Assembly: GCA_937957805.1 (NCBI GenBank)
Contig: CALFXW010000214.1
Location: 1 to 22,468 of the forward strand
Source: an uncultured Sphingopyxis sp.
GTDB taxonomy: Bacteria; Pseudomonadota; Alphaproteobacteria; Sphingomonadales; Sphingomonadaceae
Length of the DNA: 22,468 bases
Direction of reading: 5' to 3'
Made by a program: the position numbers and the translations under genes. Shown in pieces: positions 1-6,910 of the stretch. Position 1 is the first letter of the stretch. Every line of letters begins with the position of its first letter. The notes beneath the pieces are model-generated. The model worked only from the letters and a program-made list of their open reading frames with translations. It ran no database searches and had not been told where the DNA came from.

Positions 1-108
1 ATGACCACGATGCTCCACACCTTGGAACGCACCGGGGGGCGTTATGGTCTCCAGACCATGTGCGAGGGCGGCGGGCAGGCTAATGTGACTATAATCGAGC
101 GCCTTTAA
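1..108 (+). CDS. Thiolase (acetyl-CoA acyltransferase), C-terminal end only
   Basis: The first 36 codons are open in frame 1 and end in TAA. They encode the characteristic C-terminus of thiolases: a RYGLQTMCEGGG core followed by ANVTIIERL. The cysteine of the CEGGG box is the second catalytic cysteine of the family (the CxGxG acid/base residue). The upstream part lies outside the window, so the ATG at position 1 is an internal methionine, not a start. The stop is only 5 nt from the next start and the following six junctions overlap, so this is an upstream member of the same operon. In a steroid C/D-ring cluster a thiolase (FadA6/ScdF type) would cleave the beta-keto-acyl-CoA. The exact substrate cannot be told from this fragment. 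Confidence 0.85.
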   Translation: MTTMLHTLERTGGRYGLQTMCEGGGQANVTIIERL

Positions 109-113
109 CCGCC

Positions 114-587
114 ATGTCCGCCGTTAGTCCCTGTCCCGCGCCCTGCCCCGCTGTGGCGATACCCAATTTGCTTTATGCCTATGGCGAAGCGATTGACGCG
201 GGTGATTTTGCTGCCGCTGCGGCCCTGTTCGCGCGAGGGACCCTCCGGTTGGGGGGTAGGGTGATCACCCAGCCTGTGCAAATGGCGGCGATGTGGCAGG
301 GCTGGATAAAGCTGCATCATGGTTCGCCGCGCACCCGCCATATCATCAGCAACCCGATTATCGAGGTTGCGGCGGATGGGCAAAGCGCAAGTTGCCGATC
401 GGTCTGGACAGTGGTGCAGGCCGCCCCCGGCTTTGCGCTGCAAGTGGTGGCGAGCGGGCGCTATCAGGATCGGTTCGTGCTGGAAAATGGCGCATGGCAT
501 TTCACCGAACGCCATTTCGTCGGGATAGATTTAATGGGGGATGTCAGCGAGCATATGCTGCGCCCCGTCAAGGAAGTTGAAGCATGA
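114..587 (+). CDS. SnoaL-like (NTF2-fold) protein
   Basis: A 157-residue protein of the NTF2/SnoaL superfamily. After a short proline/cysteine-rich N-terminus, helix 1 carries the pattern YGEAIDAGDFAAAAALF (residues 22-39) typical of SnoaL_4-type proteins, followed by a cone-like beta-rich half (roughly residues 45-140). Such proteins act as small isomerases, dehydratases or aldolase-like proteins on polyketide or steroid-like ligands, or have no known activity. Here it lies between a thiolase and an SDR in the steroid operon, 5 nt after the thiolase stop and overlapping the SDR start by ATGA. The first 13 residues are low complexity, and the GTG at 153 is an alternative start. The specific reaction is unknown. 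Confidence 0.75.
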   Translation: MSAVSPCPAPCPAVAIPNLLYAYGEAIDAGDFAAAAALFARGTLRLGGRVITQPVQMAAMWQGWIKLHHGSPRTRHIISNPIIEVAADGQSASCRSVWTVVQAAPGFALQVVASGRYQDRFVLENGAWHFTERHFVGIDLMGDVSEHMLRPVKEVEA

Positions 588-1492
588 CAAGGATTTGCGA
601 CAATCGCACCATCATCATCACCGGCGCGGCGCGCGGGCTGGGGCGTGCCTATGCACTGGCTTTTGGCGCGGCGGGGGGAAATGTTGTGGTCAATGATGTC
701 GGGGCATCGCTGGCTGGCGAAGGGCGCGACACCAGCGCAGCAGACGCGGTGGTCGCAGAAATTGTCGCCGCTGGGGGCAAGGCTATCGCCAATTATGAAG
801 ACATCACCGATTGGGATGGTGCCAAACGCATCGTCGATGCGGCAATCGCCGCTTTCGGCGACCTGCATGTCGTCGTCAACAATGCCGGCATCGTCCGTGA
901 CCGCATGTTCGTGTCAGCCACGCCGGAGGAATGGGACGCGACTATGCATGTTCATCTGCGCGGGCATTTCTGTCTGTCGCGCCATGCAGTGGATTATTGG
1001 CGCGCCAAGCAAAAGGCAGGGCAAACGCCCGACGCGCGCATCATCAACACGACGAGCGGTGCGGGCCTCCAAGGCAGCATCGCGCAAGCCGCCTATGCCA
1101 CGGCAAAGGGCGGGATTGCCGCACTGACGCTGGTGCAAGCGGCGGAGCTGGGCCGTTATGGCATTACCGCCAACGCGCTCGCCCCTGCTGCGCGGACACG
1201 GATGACCGAACAGGCCTTTGCCGAAAAAATGGCGACCGAAGCGGATGTATTTGACGTGATGGATCCGGCCAATATTGCGCCAGCCGTCGTCTGGCTGGGT
1301 AGCGAACATAGTGCGCATGTTACCGGCTGTGTCTTTGAACTGGAAGGCGGCAAGATCATGCTGGAGGATGGCTGGCGCGAAGGCCCCGCGCGCGACAAGG
1401 GGGCGCGTTGGGATGCGGCAGAGCTGGGCGATGTCGTCGATGCGCTGCTCGCCGAACGGGTCGCCCCGCGCAAAGTCTGGGGGACGGCGTAA
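584..1492 (+). CDS. Short-chain dehydrogenase, MFE-2 / Rv3548c-like
   Basis: A 302-residue classical SDR with an extended C-terminus. The cofactor-binding TGAARGLG is at residues 13-20, NNAG at 99-102, catalytic Ser near 158, and YATAK (Tyr171, Lys175). The VNDVG segment after beta-2 suggests NAD rather than NADP. Length and sequence resemble the dehydrogenase half of peroxisomal multifunctional enzyme 2 (hydroxyacyl-CoA / 17-beta-hydroxysteroid dehydrogenase) and, from memory, the KstR2-regulon SDR Rv3548c of Mycobacterium tuberculosis. A likely role is oxidation of a hydroxyacyl-CoA or a ring hydroxyl during C/D-ring breakdown. The start overlaps the upstream stop (ATGA), and the stop overlaps the next start (TAATG), so translation is probably coupled. 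Confidence 0.9.
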   Translation: MTRICDNRTIIITGAARGLGRAYALAFGAAGGNVVVNDVGASLAGEGRDTSAADAVVAEIVAAGGKAIANYEDITDWDGAKRIVDAAIAAFGDLHVVVNNAGIVRDRMFVSATPEEWDATMHVHLRGHFCLSRHAVDYWRAKQKAGQTPDARIINTTSGAGLQGSIAQAAYATAKGGIAALTLVQAAELGRYGITANALAPAARTRMTEQAFAEKMATEADVFDVMDPANIAPAVVWLGSEHSAHVTGCVFELEGGKIMLEDGWREGPARDKGARWDAAELGDVVDALLAERVAPRKVWGTA

Positions 1493-2547
1493 TGGATTTT
1501 GCCTTTACCGACGAACAGGCGATGATTGCCGAAACGGCGCGCGCCTTTTTTGCTGAAAATGCGACGAGCGAACGCACCCGCCGCGCCATGGCGGCCGACG
1601 GCATTGACCGTGAACTTTGGGCCGCTTTTTGTCAGGAACTGGGCTTTGCCGGGGTTGGCATTGCCGAAGAATTTGGCGGTGCCGGGCTGGGCATGGTTGA
1701 ATTTGCCGGCATTGCCGAGGCGGCGGGCACGCATGTCGCGGCGCTCCCCCTGCTTGGCCTTGCGACCGCCGCGCGCGGCATTGCGGCAGGTGGCACGGCG
1801 GCGCAGCGCGAAAAATGGCTGCCGCGCATCCTGTCGGGCGATGCCATCGCCGCCAATGCGGGCAAATGGCATGTCGAGCGGCAGGGCAATTATTTGTCGG
1901 GCAGCTTCGACTTTACCCCGCATGGCAATATCGCCGATATTTTCGTCGTTTCGGCCACCGGGGGCAGCTGGTTGATCGAACGCGATGCTGCGGGTCTCAA
2001 GATCGAAGCACCGGTGACGATGGATCAAACCCGTCCGCTAGCCAGCCTCCACATGGACAAGGTTTTGGGCGAACCGCTCGCGGACCATCTCGGCGCGATC
2101 AAGGCAATGCATGCGGGCGGCTGGATATGCCTCGCTGCGGAGGCTTTGGGCGGCGCGCAGGCCTGTCTCGACCGCACCGTTGCTTATGCCAAGGAACGCA
2201 TCCAGTTCGGGCGTCAAATCGGCTCTTTTCAGGCATATAAGCATCGGCTGGCGGACATGATGGTTGAAATCGAACAGGCGCGCAGTGCGGTTTATTGGGC
2301 AGCATGCGCGGTCGATGAAGCATCGGACGAAGCACCGCTGGCGCTCCACGCCGCCAAAAGCTTTTGCGCCGACGCCTTTTTCAAATGCGCGGGCGACATG
2401 ATCCAGCTGCACGGTGGCATCGGCTTTACGTGGGAGCATGACGCGCACCTGTACTTCAAACGCGCGCGCTCGATCCAGACTTTGCGCGCGCCGGGCAATT
2501 GGCACCGTGAGGAAATCGCCAAGATTATTTTGGGGGATGCGGCATGA
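1492..2547 (+). CDS. Acyl-CoA dehydrogenase, short subunit (IpdE2-like)
   Basis: A 351-residue protein with the ACAD fold: helical N-domain (DEQ at residues 7-9), degenerate central beta-domain, and C-terminal helical domain. The C-domain has RIQFGRQIGSFQ (236-247) and QLHGGIGFTWEHD (305-317), the FAD/CoA contact region. It is shorter than canonical ACADs (about 380-400), and the central region lacks the usual strong FAD motif with WITN/KxWxS. This matches the non-catalytic partner of alpha2beta2 steroid ACADs (the FadE33/IpdE2 or FadE28 type). The ATG at 1492 overlaps the SDR stop by one base; an in-frame start at 1408 would run through the SDR gene and is rejected. It overlaps the long subunit by ATGA, which fits a heteromeric enzyme. 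Confidence 0.88.
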   Translation: MDFAFTDEQAMIAETARAFFAENATSERTRRAMAADGIDRELWAAFCQELGFAGVGIAEEFGGAGLGMVEFAGIAEAAGTHVAALPLLGLATAARGIAAGGTAAQREKWLPRILSGDAIAANAGKWHVERQGNYLSGSFDFTPHGNIADIFVVSATGGSWLIERDAAGLKIEAPVTMDQTRPLASLHMDKVLGEPLADHLGAIKAMHAGGWICLAAEALGGAQACLDRTVAYAKERIQFGRQIGSFQAYKHRLADMMVEIEQARSAVYWAACAVDEASDEAPLALHAAKSFCADAFFKCAGDMIQLHGGIGFTWEHDAHLYFKRARSIQTLRAPGNWHREEIAKIILGDAA

Positions 2548-3734
2548 AACTGGGTTTTTCCCCGGCGGAAGAGGCTTTCCGCGCAGAGGCTGCCGATTGG
2601 CTGAACGCGCAAATGGCCGGCCCCTTCAAGGACATAAAGGGCATAACCACGCTCACCGAAAAGGCGGAGCGGCGCAAGGAATGGGAGCAGCATCTGGGTG
2701 CGCATGGCTGGGGCTGTATCGGCTGGCCCAAGGCGTGGGGCGGGCGCGACGCGACCATCGCCGAGCAGGTGATTTTTGCCGAGGAATATGCGCGCGCCGG
2801 GGTGCCGGGCCGGGTCAATCACATCGGCATCGAACTTGCCGGGCCAACCATCCTCACCTTTGGGACAGAAGCGCAAAAGGCACGCTTTCTGCCGGGTATC
2901 GCCAAGGGTGAGACGATTTTCTGTCAAGGATTTTCCGAACCGGGCGCGGGCAGCGACTTGGCGAGCGTGCGGACAAAGGGCCGGTTGGAAACAATCGACG
3001 GCGCAAAAAATTGGGTGGTCAATGGTCAGAAAATCTGGACGAGTCTGGCCCATATTTCGGACTGGATTTTTGTCGTCACCCGCACCGAAGACGGCTCCCG
3101 GGGGCCGAAGGGTCTGTCGTTCCTGATGATGGATATGGCGCAGCCGGGGATTGAAATTCGCCCGATCCAGCAGATCAATGGTGACGCCGAATTTAATGAG
3201 ACTTTCTTCACCGACGCGCACTGCGCCGAAGATTCGATCATCGGCGCACCGGGCGATGGGTGGAAAATTGCCATGGGGCTGCTCGCCTTTGAACGCGGTG
3301 TTTCGACGCTGGGGCAGCAGATGGCATTCCGCAATGAACTGGACGAAATCATCGCCGCGGCCAAGCGCAATGGCAGCGCTGCAGACCCGCTGATCCGCCA
3401 GCGTATTGCCAAGGCGGAAATCGGCTTGCGGCTGATGCGTTATGGCGCGCTGCGCATGCTGTCCAACCGCGACCATAGCCGGATCGATGGTGCGGCGCTC
3501 ACCTATAAAATCCAATGGGCAAGCTGGCGGCGCAATCTGGGCGAATTGGCAATGGATGTGCTGGGACAGGCGGGCGAAGTCACCGGCGGTGATGGGTATC
3601 GCTGGGGCACGCTGCCCAATTTGTTCCTCTATGCACGCGCCGACACTATTTACGGCGGCACCAACCAGATCCAGCGCAATTTAATCGCCGAACGCGGGCT
3701 GGGCCTGCCGCGCGAACCACGGGGGGACGCATGA
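2544..3734 (+). CDS. ipdE1: Acyl-CoA dehydrogenase, long catalytic subunit (IpdE1/FadE30-like)
   Basis: A 396-residue ACAD with the complete set of signatures: CQGFSEPGAGSDLAS (residues 127-141), NGQKIWTS (160-167), AEFNE (215-219), and YGGTNQIQRNLIAERGLGLP (370-389). The glutamate found at the 376-type position of medium-chain ACADs is Gly371 here. Instead Glu250 in LAFERG lies on the helix that supplies the base in isovaleryl-CoA, long-chain and steroid FadE dehydrogenases. From memory the protein is very close to Mtb FadE30 (IpdE1), which with FadE33 dehydrogenates a HIP-derived CoA thioester. It overlaps the short ACAD upstream and the SDR downstream by ATGA. The symbol is assigned by resemblance plus context; substrate is not proven. 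Confidence 0.9.
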   Translation: MKLGFSPAEEAFRAEAADWLNAQMAGPFKDIKGITTLTEKAERRKEWEQHLGAHGWGCIGWPKAWGGRDATIAEQVIFAEEYARAGVPGRVNHIGIELAGPTILTFGTEAQKARFLPGIAKGETIFCQGFSEPGAGSDLASVRTKGRLETIDGAKNWVVNGQKIWTSLAHISDWIFVVTRTEDGSRGPKGLSFLMMDMAQPGIEIRPIQQINGDAEFNETFFTDAHCAEDSIIGAPGDGWKIAMGLLAFERGVSTLGQQMAFRNELDEIIAAAKRNGSAADPLIRQRIAKAEIGLRLMRYGALRMLSNRDHSRIDGAALTYKIQWASWRRNLGELAMDVLGQAGEVTGGDGYRWGTLPNLFLYARADTIYGGTNQIQRNLIAERGLGLPREPRGDA

Positions 3735-4507
3735 AATTGCCCGAATATCCGGCCCCACGCGGGCTGTTGACCGGCAAGCGGGTCGTCATCACCGCAGCGG
3801 CGGGCACCGGCATTGGCTTTGCCGCTGCCAAGCGCGCAGCGGAGGAGGGGGCGCAGCTCCTCCTCAGCGATTTTCACGAGCGCCGCCTTAGTGAAGCGGC
3901 GGACAATATCGCGGCGGCAACCGGCACGCGGCCTACAACCCATTTGTGCGATGTGACCGACCAGACGCAGGTTGATGCGCTGCTCGACGCGGCCATTGCA
4001 TCGCTCGGCCATGTTGATGTCCTTATCAATAACGCGGGGCTGGGCGGCGAAGTGCCGGTTACGCAGATGAGCGATGATCAATGGCACCGCGTGCTCGACG
4101 TGACACTCACCAGCGTCTTTCGTATGACGCGCGCCTTTCTGCCGCATATGCAGGAACGCGGAACGGGCGCGATGGTCAACAACGCCTCCGTCCTTGGCTG
4201 GCGCGCGCAAAAGGGGCAGGCCCATTATGCCGCTGCCAAGGCAGGGGTCATGGCCTTCACCCGCTGCGCCGCGCTCGAAGCTGCCGAATATGGGGTGCGC
4301 ATCAACGCGGTTGCGCCCTCCATCGCCATGCACCCCTTTCTCGCCAAGGTAACGAGCGATGCACTGCTCCACCAGCTGTCCGCCGCCGAAGCCTTTGGCC
4401 GCCCTGCCGAAGTGTGGGAAGTGGCCAACGTCATGCTGTTTCTGGCGAGTGACCTGTCATCCTATATGACCGGGGAAACCTTGTCCGTGTCGAGCCAAAG
4501 GGCATGA
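3731..4507 (+). CDS. ipdF: SDR oxidoreductase, IpdF-like (steroid C/D-ring)
   Basis: A 258-residue SDR. The nucleotide-binding segment is the unusual TAAAGTGIG (residues 21-29, where most SDRs have TGxxxGxG). NNAG is at 100-103, Ser153, Tyr166 and Lys170. The stretches LLSDFHERRL (44-53), NNASVLGWRAQ (150-160) and HYAAAKAGVMAFTRC (165-179) match what I remember of IpdF (Rv3559c). IpdF reduces the keto group in the 5-hydroxy-HIP branch of cholesterol C/D-ring catabolism. Overlapping ATGA junctions on both sides place it in the operon after the ACAD pair, which parallels the ipdF-fadE30-fadD3 neighbourhood in Mycobacterium. The family and the IpdF resemblance are clear; the reaction in this organism is inference. 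Confidence 0.88.
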   Translation: MKLPEYPAPRGLLTGKRVVITAAAGTGIGFAAAKRAAEEGAQLLLSDFHERRLSEAADNIAAATGTRPTTHLCDVTDQTQVDALLDAAIASLGHVDVLINNAGLGGEVPVTQMSDDQWHRVLDVTLTSVFRMTRAFLPHMQERGTGAMVNNASVLGWRAQKGQAHYAAAKAGVMAFTRCAALEAAEYGVRINAVAPSIAMHPFLAKVTSDALLHQLSAAEAFGRPAEVWEVANVMLFLASDLSSYMTGETLSVSSQRA

Positions 4508-4980
4508 CGGCCGCGCCCAAAATCTTTGTCCGGCCGCGCGCATTGCTGGGCGCCGTCGGCACCCTGCTCGGCCCCAGCGAATGGCTGACCATCGATCAGG
4601 CGCGGGTGGATGGCTTTGCCGAAGTAACGCTCGACCATCAATGGATTCATGTCGATGTCGAACGCGCCCGGACGGGGCCATTCGGGGGCACCATCGCGCA
4701 TGGATATCTGACCATGAGCCTCGTCAACCATTTCCTGCCCCAGCTTATCGAGGTGCAGGGCTTTACCCATGCGGTGAATGTCGGTGCGGATCGGCTGCGC
4801 TTTTTGTCGCCGGTGCGGGTCGGCAGCCGCATCCGTGGGTCTGGCGAAATCATCACGGCGGAGGAGGCCAAGGGCGCGATCCAGTCGGTGGTGCGCGTCA
4901 CCGTGGAAATAGAGGGGGCGGACAAGCCCGCCTGCATCGTCGATACCATCAGCCGTTACTATGAAGGACAAGCCGCATGA
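4504..4980 (+). CDS. MaoC-family enoyl-CoA hydratase
   Basis: A 158-residue single hot-dog-domain protein of the MaoC/(R)-hydratase family. The conserved segment FAEVTLDHQWIHVD (residues 38-51) followed by GTIAHGYLTMSL (62-73) is the hydratase-2 region. Asp44 and His49 are the likely catalytic dyad, and His66 lies in the conserved HG turn. The TLDHQWIHVD form is that of stand-alone dehydratases such as Rv0130/HtdZ and NodN. It would hydrate the double bond introduced by the ACAD pair, giving the substrate for one of the SDRs. It is translationally coupled on both sides (ATGA at 4504 and 4977). Which ring-opening intermediate it uses cannot be told from sequence. Confidence 0.88.
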   Translation: MTAAPKIFVRPRALLGAVGTLLGPSEWLTIDQARVDGFAEVTLDHQWIHVDVERARTGPFGGTIAHGYLTMSLVNHFLPQLIEVQGFTHAVNVGADRLRFLSPVRVGSRIRGSGEIITAEEAKGAIQSVVRVTVEIEGADKPACIVDTISRYYEGQAA

Positions 4981-5351
4981 CCAGCTATGTCGCCGCCAAG
5001 GCCGCCGTCGATGGCTATATCGCCGGATTTGCGGCGGGCGATGTGGAAGCAATCGTCGCGCTTTATGGCGATGATGCGACGGTCGAAGACCCGGTCGGGA
5101 CCGAGGTCAAGCAGGGCGTCGACGCCATCCGCGCCTTTTACACCATGTCGATGGCGACAGGGGCCAAGCTCGCCCCGTTGGGCCCGATCCGCGTCGCGGG
5201 GGACTATGTCGCCTTTCCCTTTGCGGTCCAATTGGAATGGCAGGGCAAGGCGCAGCGCATAGAGGTGATCGACCTATTCCGGCTCAACACCGCAGGCAAA
5301 ATTACCGAAATGCGCGCCTTTTGGGGGCCGGAAAATATGTTGAGCGACTGA
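4977..5351 (+). CDS. ksi: Steroid delta-isomerase (ketosteroid isomerase)
   Basis: A 124-residue NTF2-fold protein, the same size as the 125-residue Comamonas testosteroni delta-5-3-ketosteroid isomerase. All three catalytic residues occur at the same numbers: Tyr14 (VDGYIAGF), general base Asp38 (TVEDPVG) and Asp99 (EVIDLFRL), which with Tyr14 forms the oxyanion hole. The DDATVEDPVG block and the C-terminal MRAFWGPENM also fit. The known reaction moves a double bond from delta-5 to delta-4 in 3-ketosteroids, through a dienolate. The gene overlaps the MaoC stop by ATGA and is followed 9 nt later by the FadD3-like ligase. This is the strongest single indicator that the operon handles steroids, although a C/D-ring intermediate could also be its substrate. 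Confidence 0.9.
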   Translation: MTSYVAAKAAVDGYIAGFAAGDVEAIVALYGDDATVEDPVGTEVKQGVDAIRAFYTMSMATGAKLAPLGPIRVAGDYVAFPFAVQLEWQGKAQRIEVIDLFRLNTAGKITEMRAFWGPENMLSD

Positions 5352-5360
5352 GCCGCCCCC

Positions 5361-6905
5361 ATGGAAAGCATCGATACCACCCGCCTGCCCCCCACGATAC
5401 CGCACGCGGCCGCTGCCGCTGCCGCGCGCTGGGGCGATGCCACCGCCTTGATAGAGGGCGAAATTGTCTGGAGTTTCGCGCAGCTTTGGGCGGAGGCGCG
5501 CGCACTGGCCTCTGCCCTGCTCGCGCGCGGTGTGGATAAAGGCGATCGCATTGCCATCTGGGCACCCAATAGTCGTCACTGGGTGGTTGCAGCGATTGCT
5601 GCACAATGTTGCGGCGCGGCGGTGGTGCCACTCAACACCAGACTGAAAGGGCGCGAAGCGGGCGACATTTTGCGCCGGACGCGCGCCACTATGTTGTTCA
5701 CAGTCGGCGCCTTTCTGGGCAATGATTATCGTGCGATGCTGCGCGATGAATTGCTGCCCGATTTGCAGGAGATAGTACTGCTCGATGTCGATCTGCCGCG
5801 CGTCATGGCGAGCGGATCGGGCGCGGATGACCCACGGGTGGATGCATCACTGTCGCTCCTTCATAGCGACGATATATCCGATATATTATTCACCAGCGGC
5901 ACCACCGGCAGTCCCAAGGGCGTCCTTATGTCCTATGCCTGCGTCCTGCCGCAATGCATGGTGTGGATCGGCAATACCGGCCTCCATCCCGGTGAACGCT
6001 ATCTGATCGCCAATCCATTTTTCCACAGTTTCGGGATGAAAGTGGGCTGGGTCGCCTGCCTATTATCCGGCGCGGTCATGGTGCCGATGCCGCAATTTGA
6101 GGTGGACGCGGCCATCACGCTTATCGAGCGGGAACGGATCGGCTTCCTCCCCGGCCCGCCGACAATTTTCCAGATGCTGCTCGATGCCAAGGCGAGCCGC
6201 GATTTCGATTCTAGTTCGCTGCGCGGCGGCACCACCGGTGCGGCGACCGTGCCGCCGATACTCATCGAACGCATCCGCAAGGAATTGGGGATGGCGGATA
6301 TCATCACCGCTTATGGCATGACCGAATGCGTCAACATAACATCCTGCCGCCCCGGCGACCCCGCGCAGCTCATCGCAGAAACCTGCGGCGCGGCGATCCC
6401 CGGCAATGAAGTGCGCATTGCGGGCGCGGATGGCAGCGAATTGCCGCGCGGCGAACCGGGTGAAATATGGGTGCGCGGCATCGGGGTGATGCGGGGCTAC
6501 CTCGACGATCCTGCAGCCACGGCGGAGGCTATTGATGCGACCGGCTGGCTCCACACGGGTGATGTGGGGACGATGGATGCGGCAGGCTATGTCCGCATCA
6601 CCGACCGGATGAAGGACATGTATATTTCCGGCGGCTTCAACGTCTACCCCGCCGAAGTTGAAAAGCTGCTGAGCCAGCACCCCGCCATTTCGATGGTGGC
6701 CATCGTCGGCATGGCCGATCCACGCATGGGGGAGGTGGGGCACGCCTTTATCGTGCTGCGTCCCGGTGCGCATGTCGATGCCGCTGAATTGCGCGACTGG
6801 GCGCGCGCCAATATGGCCAACTACAAGGTGCCATATCAGTTCAGCTTTGTTGCCGACCTGCCGCGCAACGCATCGGGCAAAATCCTCAAAACCGAACTGC
6901 GCTAA
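5361..6905 (+). CDS. fadD3: Acyl-CoA synthetase, FadD3-like (HIP-CoA ligase)
   Basis: A 514-residue adenylate-forming enzyme. The P-loop is TSGTTGSPKG (178-187), the A5 motif YGMTE (318-322), HTGD with Asp401, and the C-terminal catalytic lysine is Lys507 in NASGK. Further blocks are IAIWAPNSRHWVVA (64-77), PFFHSFG (219-225), LPGPPTI (263-269) and DMYISGGFNVYPAEVE (419-434). These match my memory of mycobacterial FadD3, which activates HIP (the indanedione propanoate left after A/B-ring removal) with ATP and CoA. This is the last gene of the operon. The next gene is convergent and only 5 nt away, with no obvious hairpin between them. Medium-chain or aromatic acid ligase activity is the alternative. 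Confidence 0.88.
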   Translation: MESIDTTRLPPTIPHAAAAAAARWGDATALIEGEIVWSFAQLWAEARALASALLARGVDKGDRIAIWAPNSRHWVVAAIAAQCCGAAVVPLNTRLKGREAGDILRRTRATMLFTVGAFLGNDYRAMLRDELLPDLQEIVLLDVDLPRVMASGSGADDPRVDASLSLLHSDDISDILFTSGTTGSPKGVLMSYACVLPQCMVWIGNTGLHPGERYLIANPFFHSFGMKVGWVACLLSGAVMVPMPQFEVDAAITLIERERIGFLPGPPTIFQMLLDAKASRDFDSSSLRGGTTGAATVPPILIERIRKELGMADIITAYGMTECVNITSCRPGDPAQLIAETCGAAIPGNEVRIAGADGSELPRGEPGEIWVRGIGVMRGYLDDPAATAEAIDATGWLHTGDVGTMDAAGYVRITDRMKDMYISGGFNVYPAEVEKLLSQHPAISMVAIVGMADPRMGEVGHAFIVLRPGAHVDAAELRDWARANMANYKVPYQFSFVADLPRNASGKILKTELR

Positions 6906-6910
6906 AGCGT

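Noticed and set aside
1..120. Search for a KstR2-type operator (CAAG-CTTG palindrome) or promoter for the steroid operon
   Set aside because: The window starts inside the operon and no such palindrome was seen here; the control region must be upstream.
1156..2028. 290-codon open frame on the - strand opposite the SDR/ACAD junction
   Set aside because: Same reason: Arg/Ala/Ser-rich composition without motifs, fully antisense to well-supported genes.
2292..3515. 407-codon open frame on the - strand opposite the two acyl-CoA dehydrogenases
   Set aside because: It is antisense to strongly supported genes, has no recognisable domain, and long shadow frames are expected in GC-rich coding DNA.
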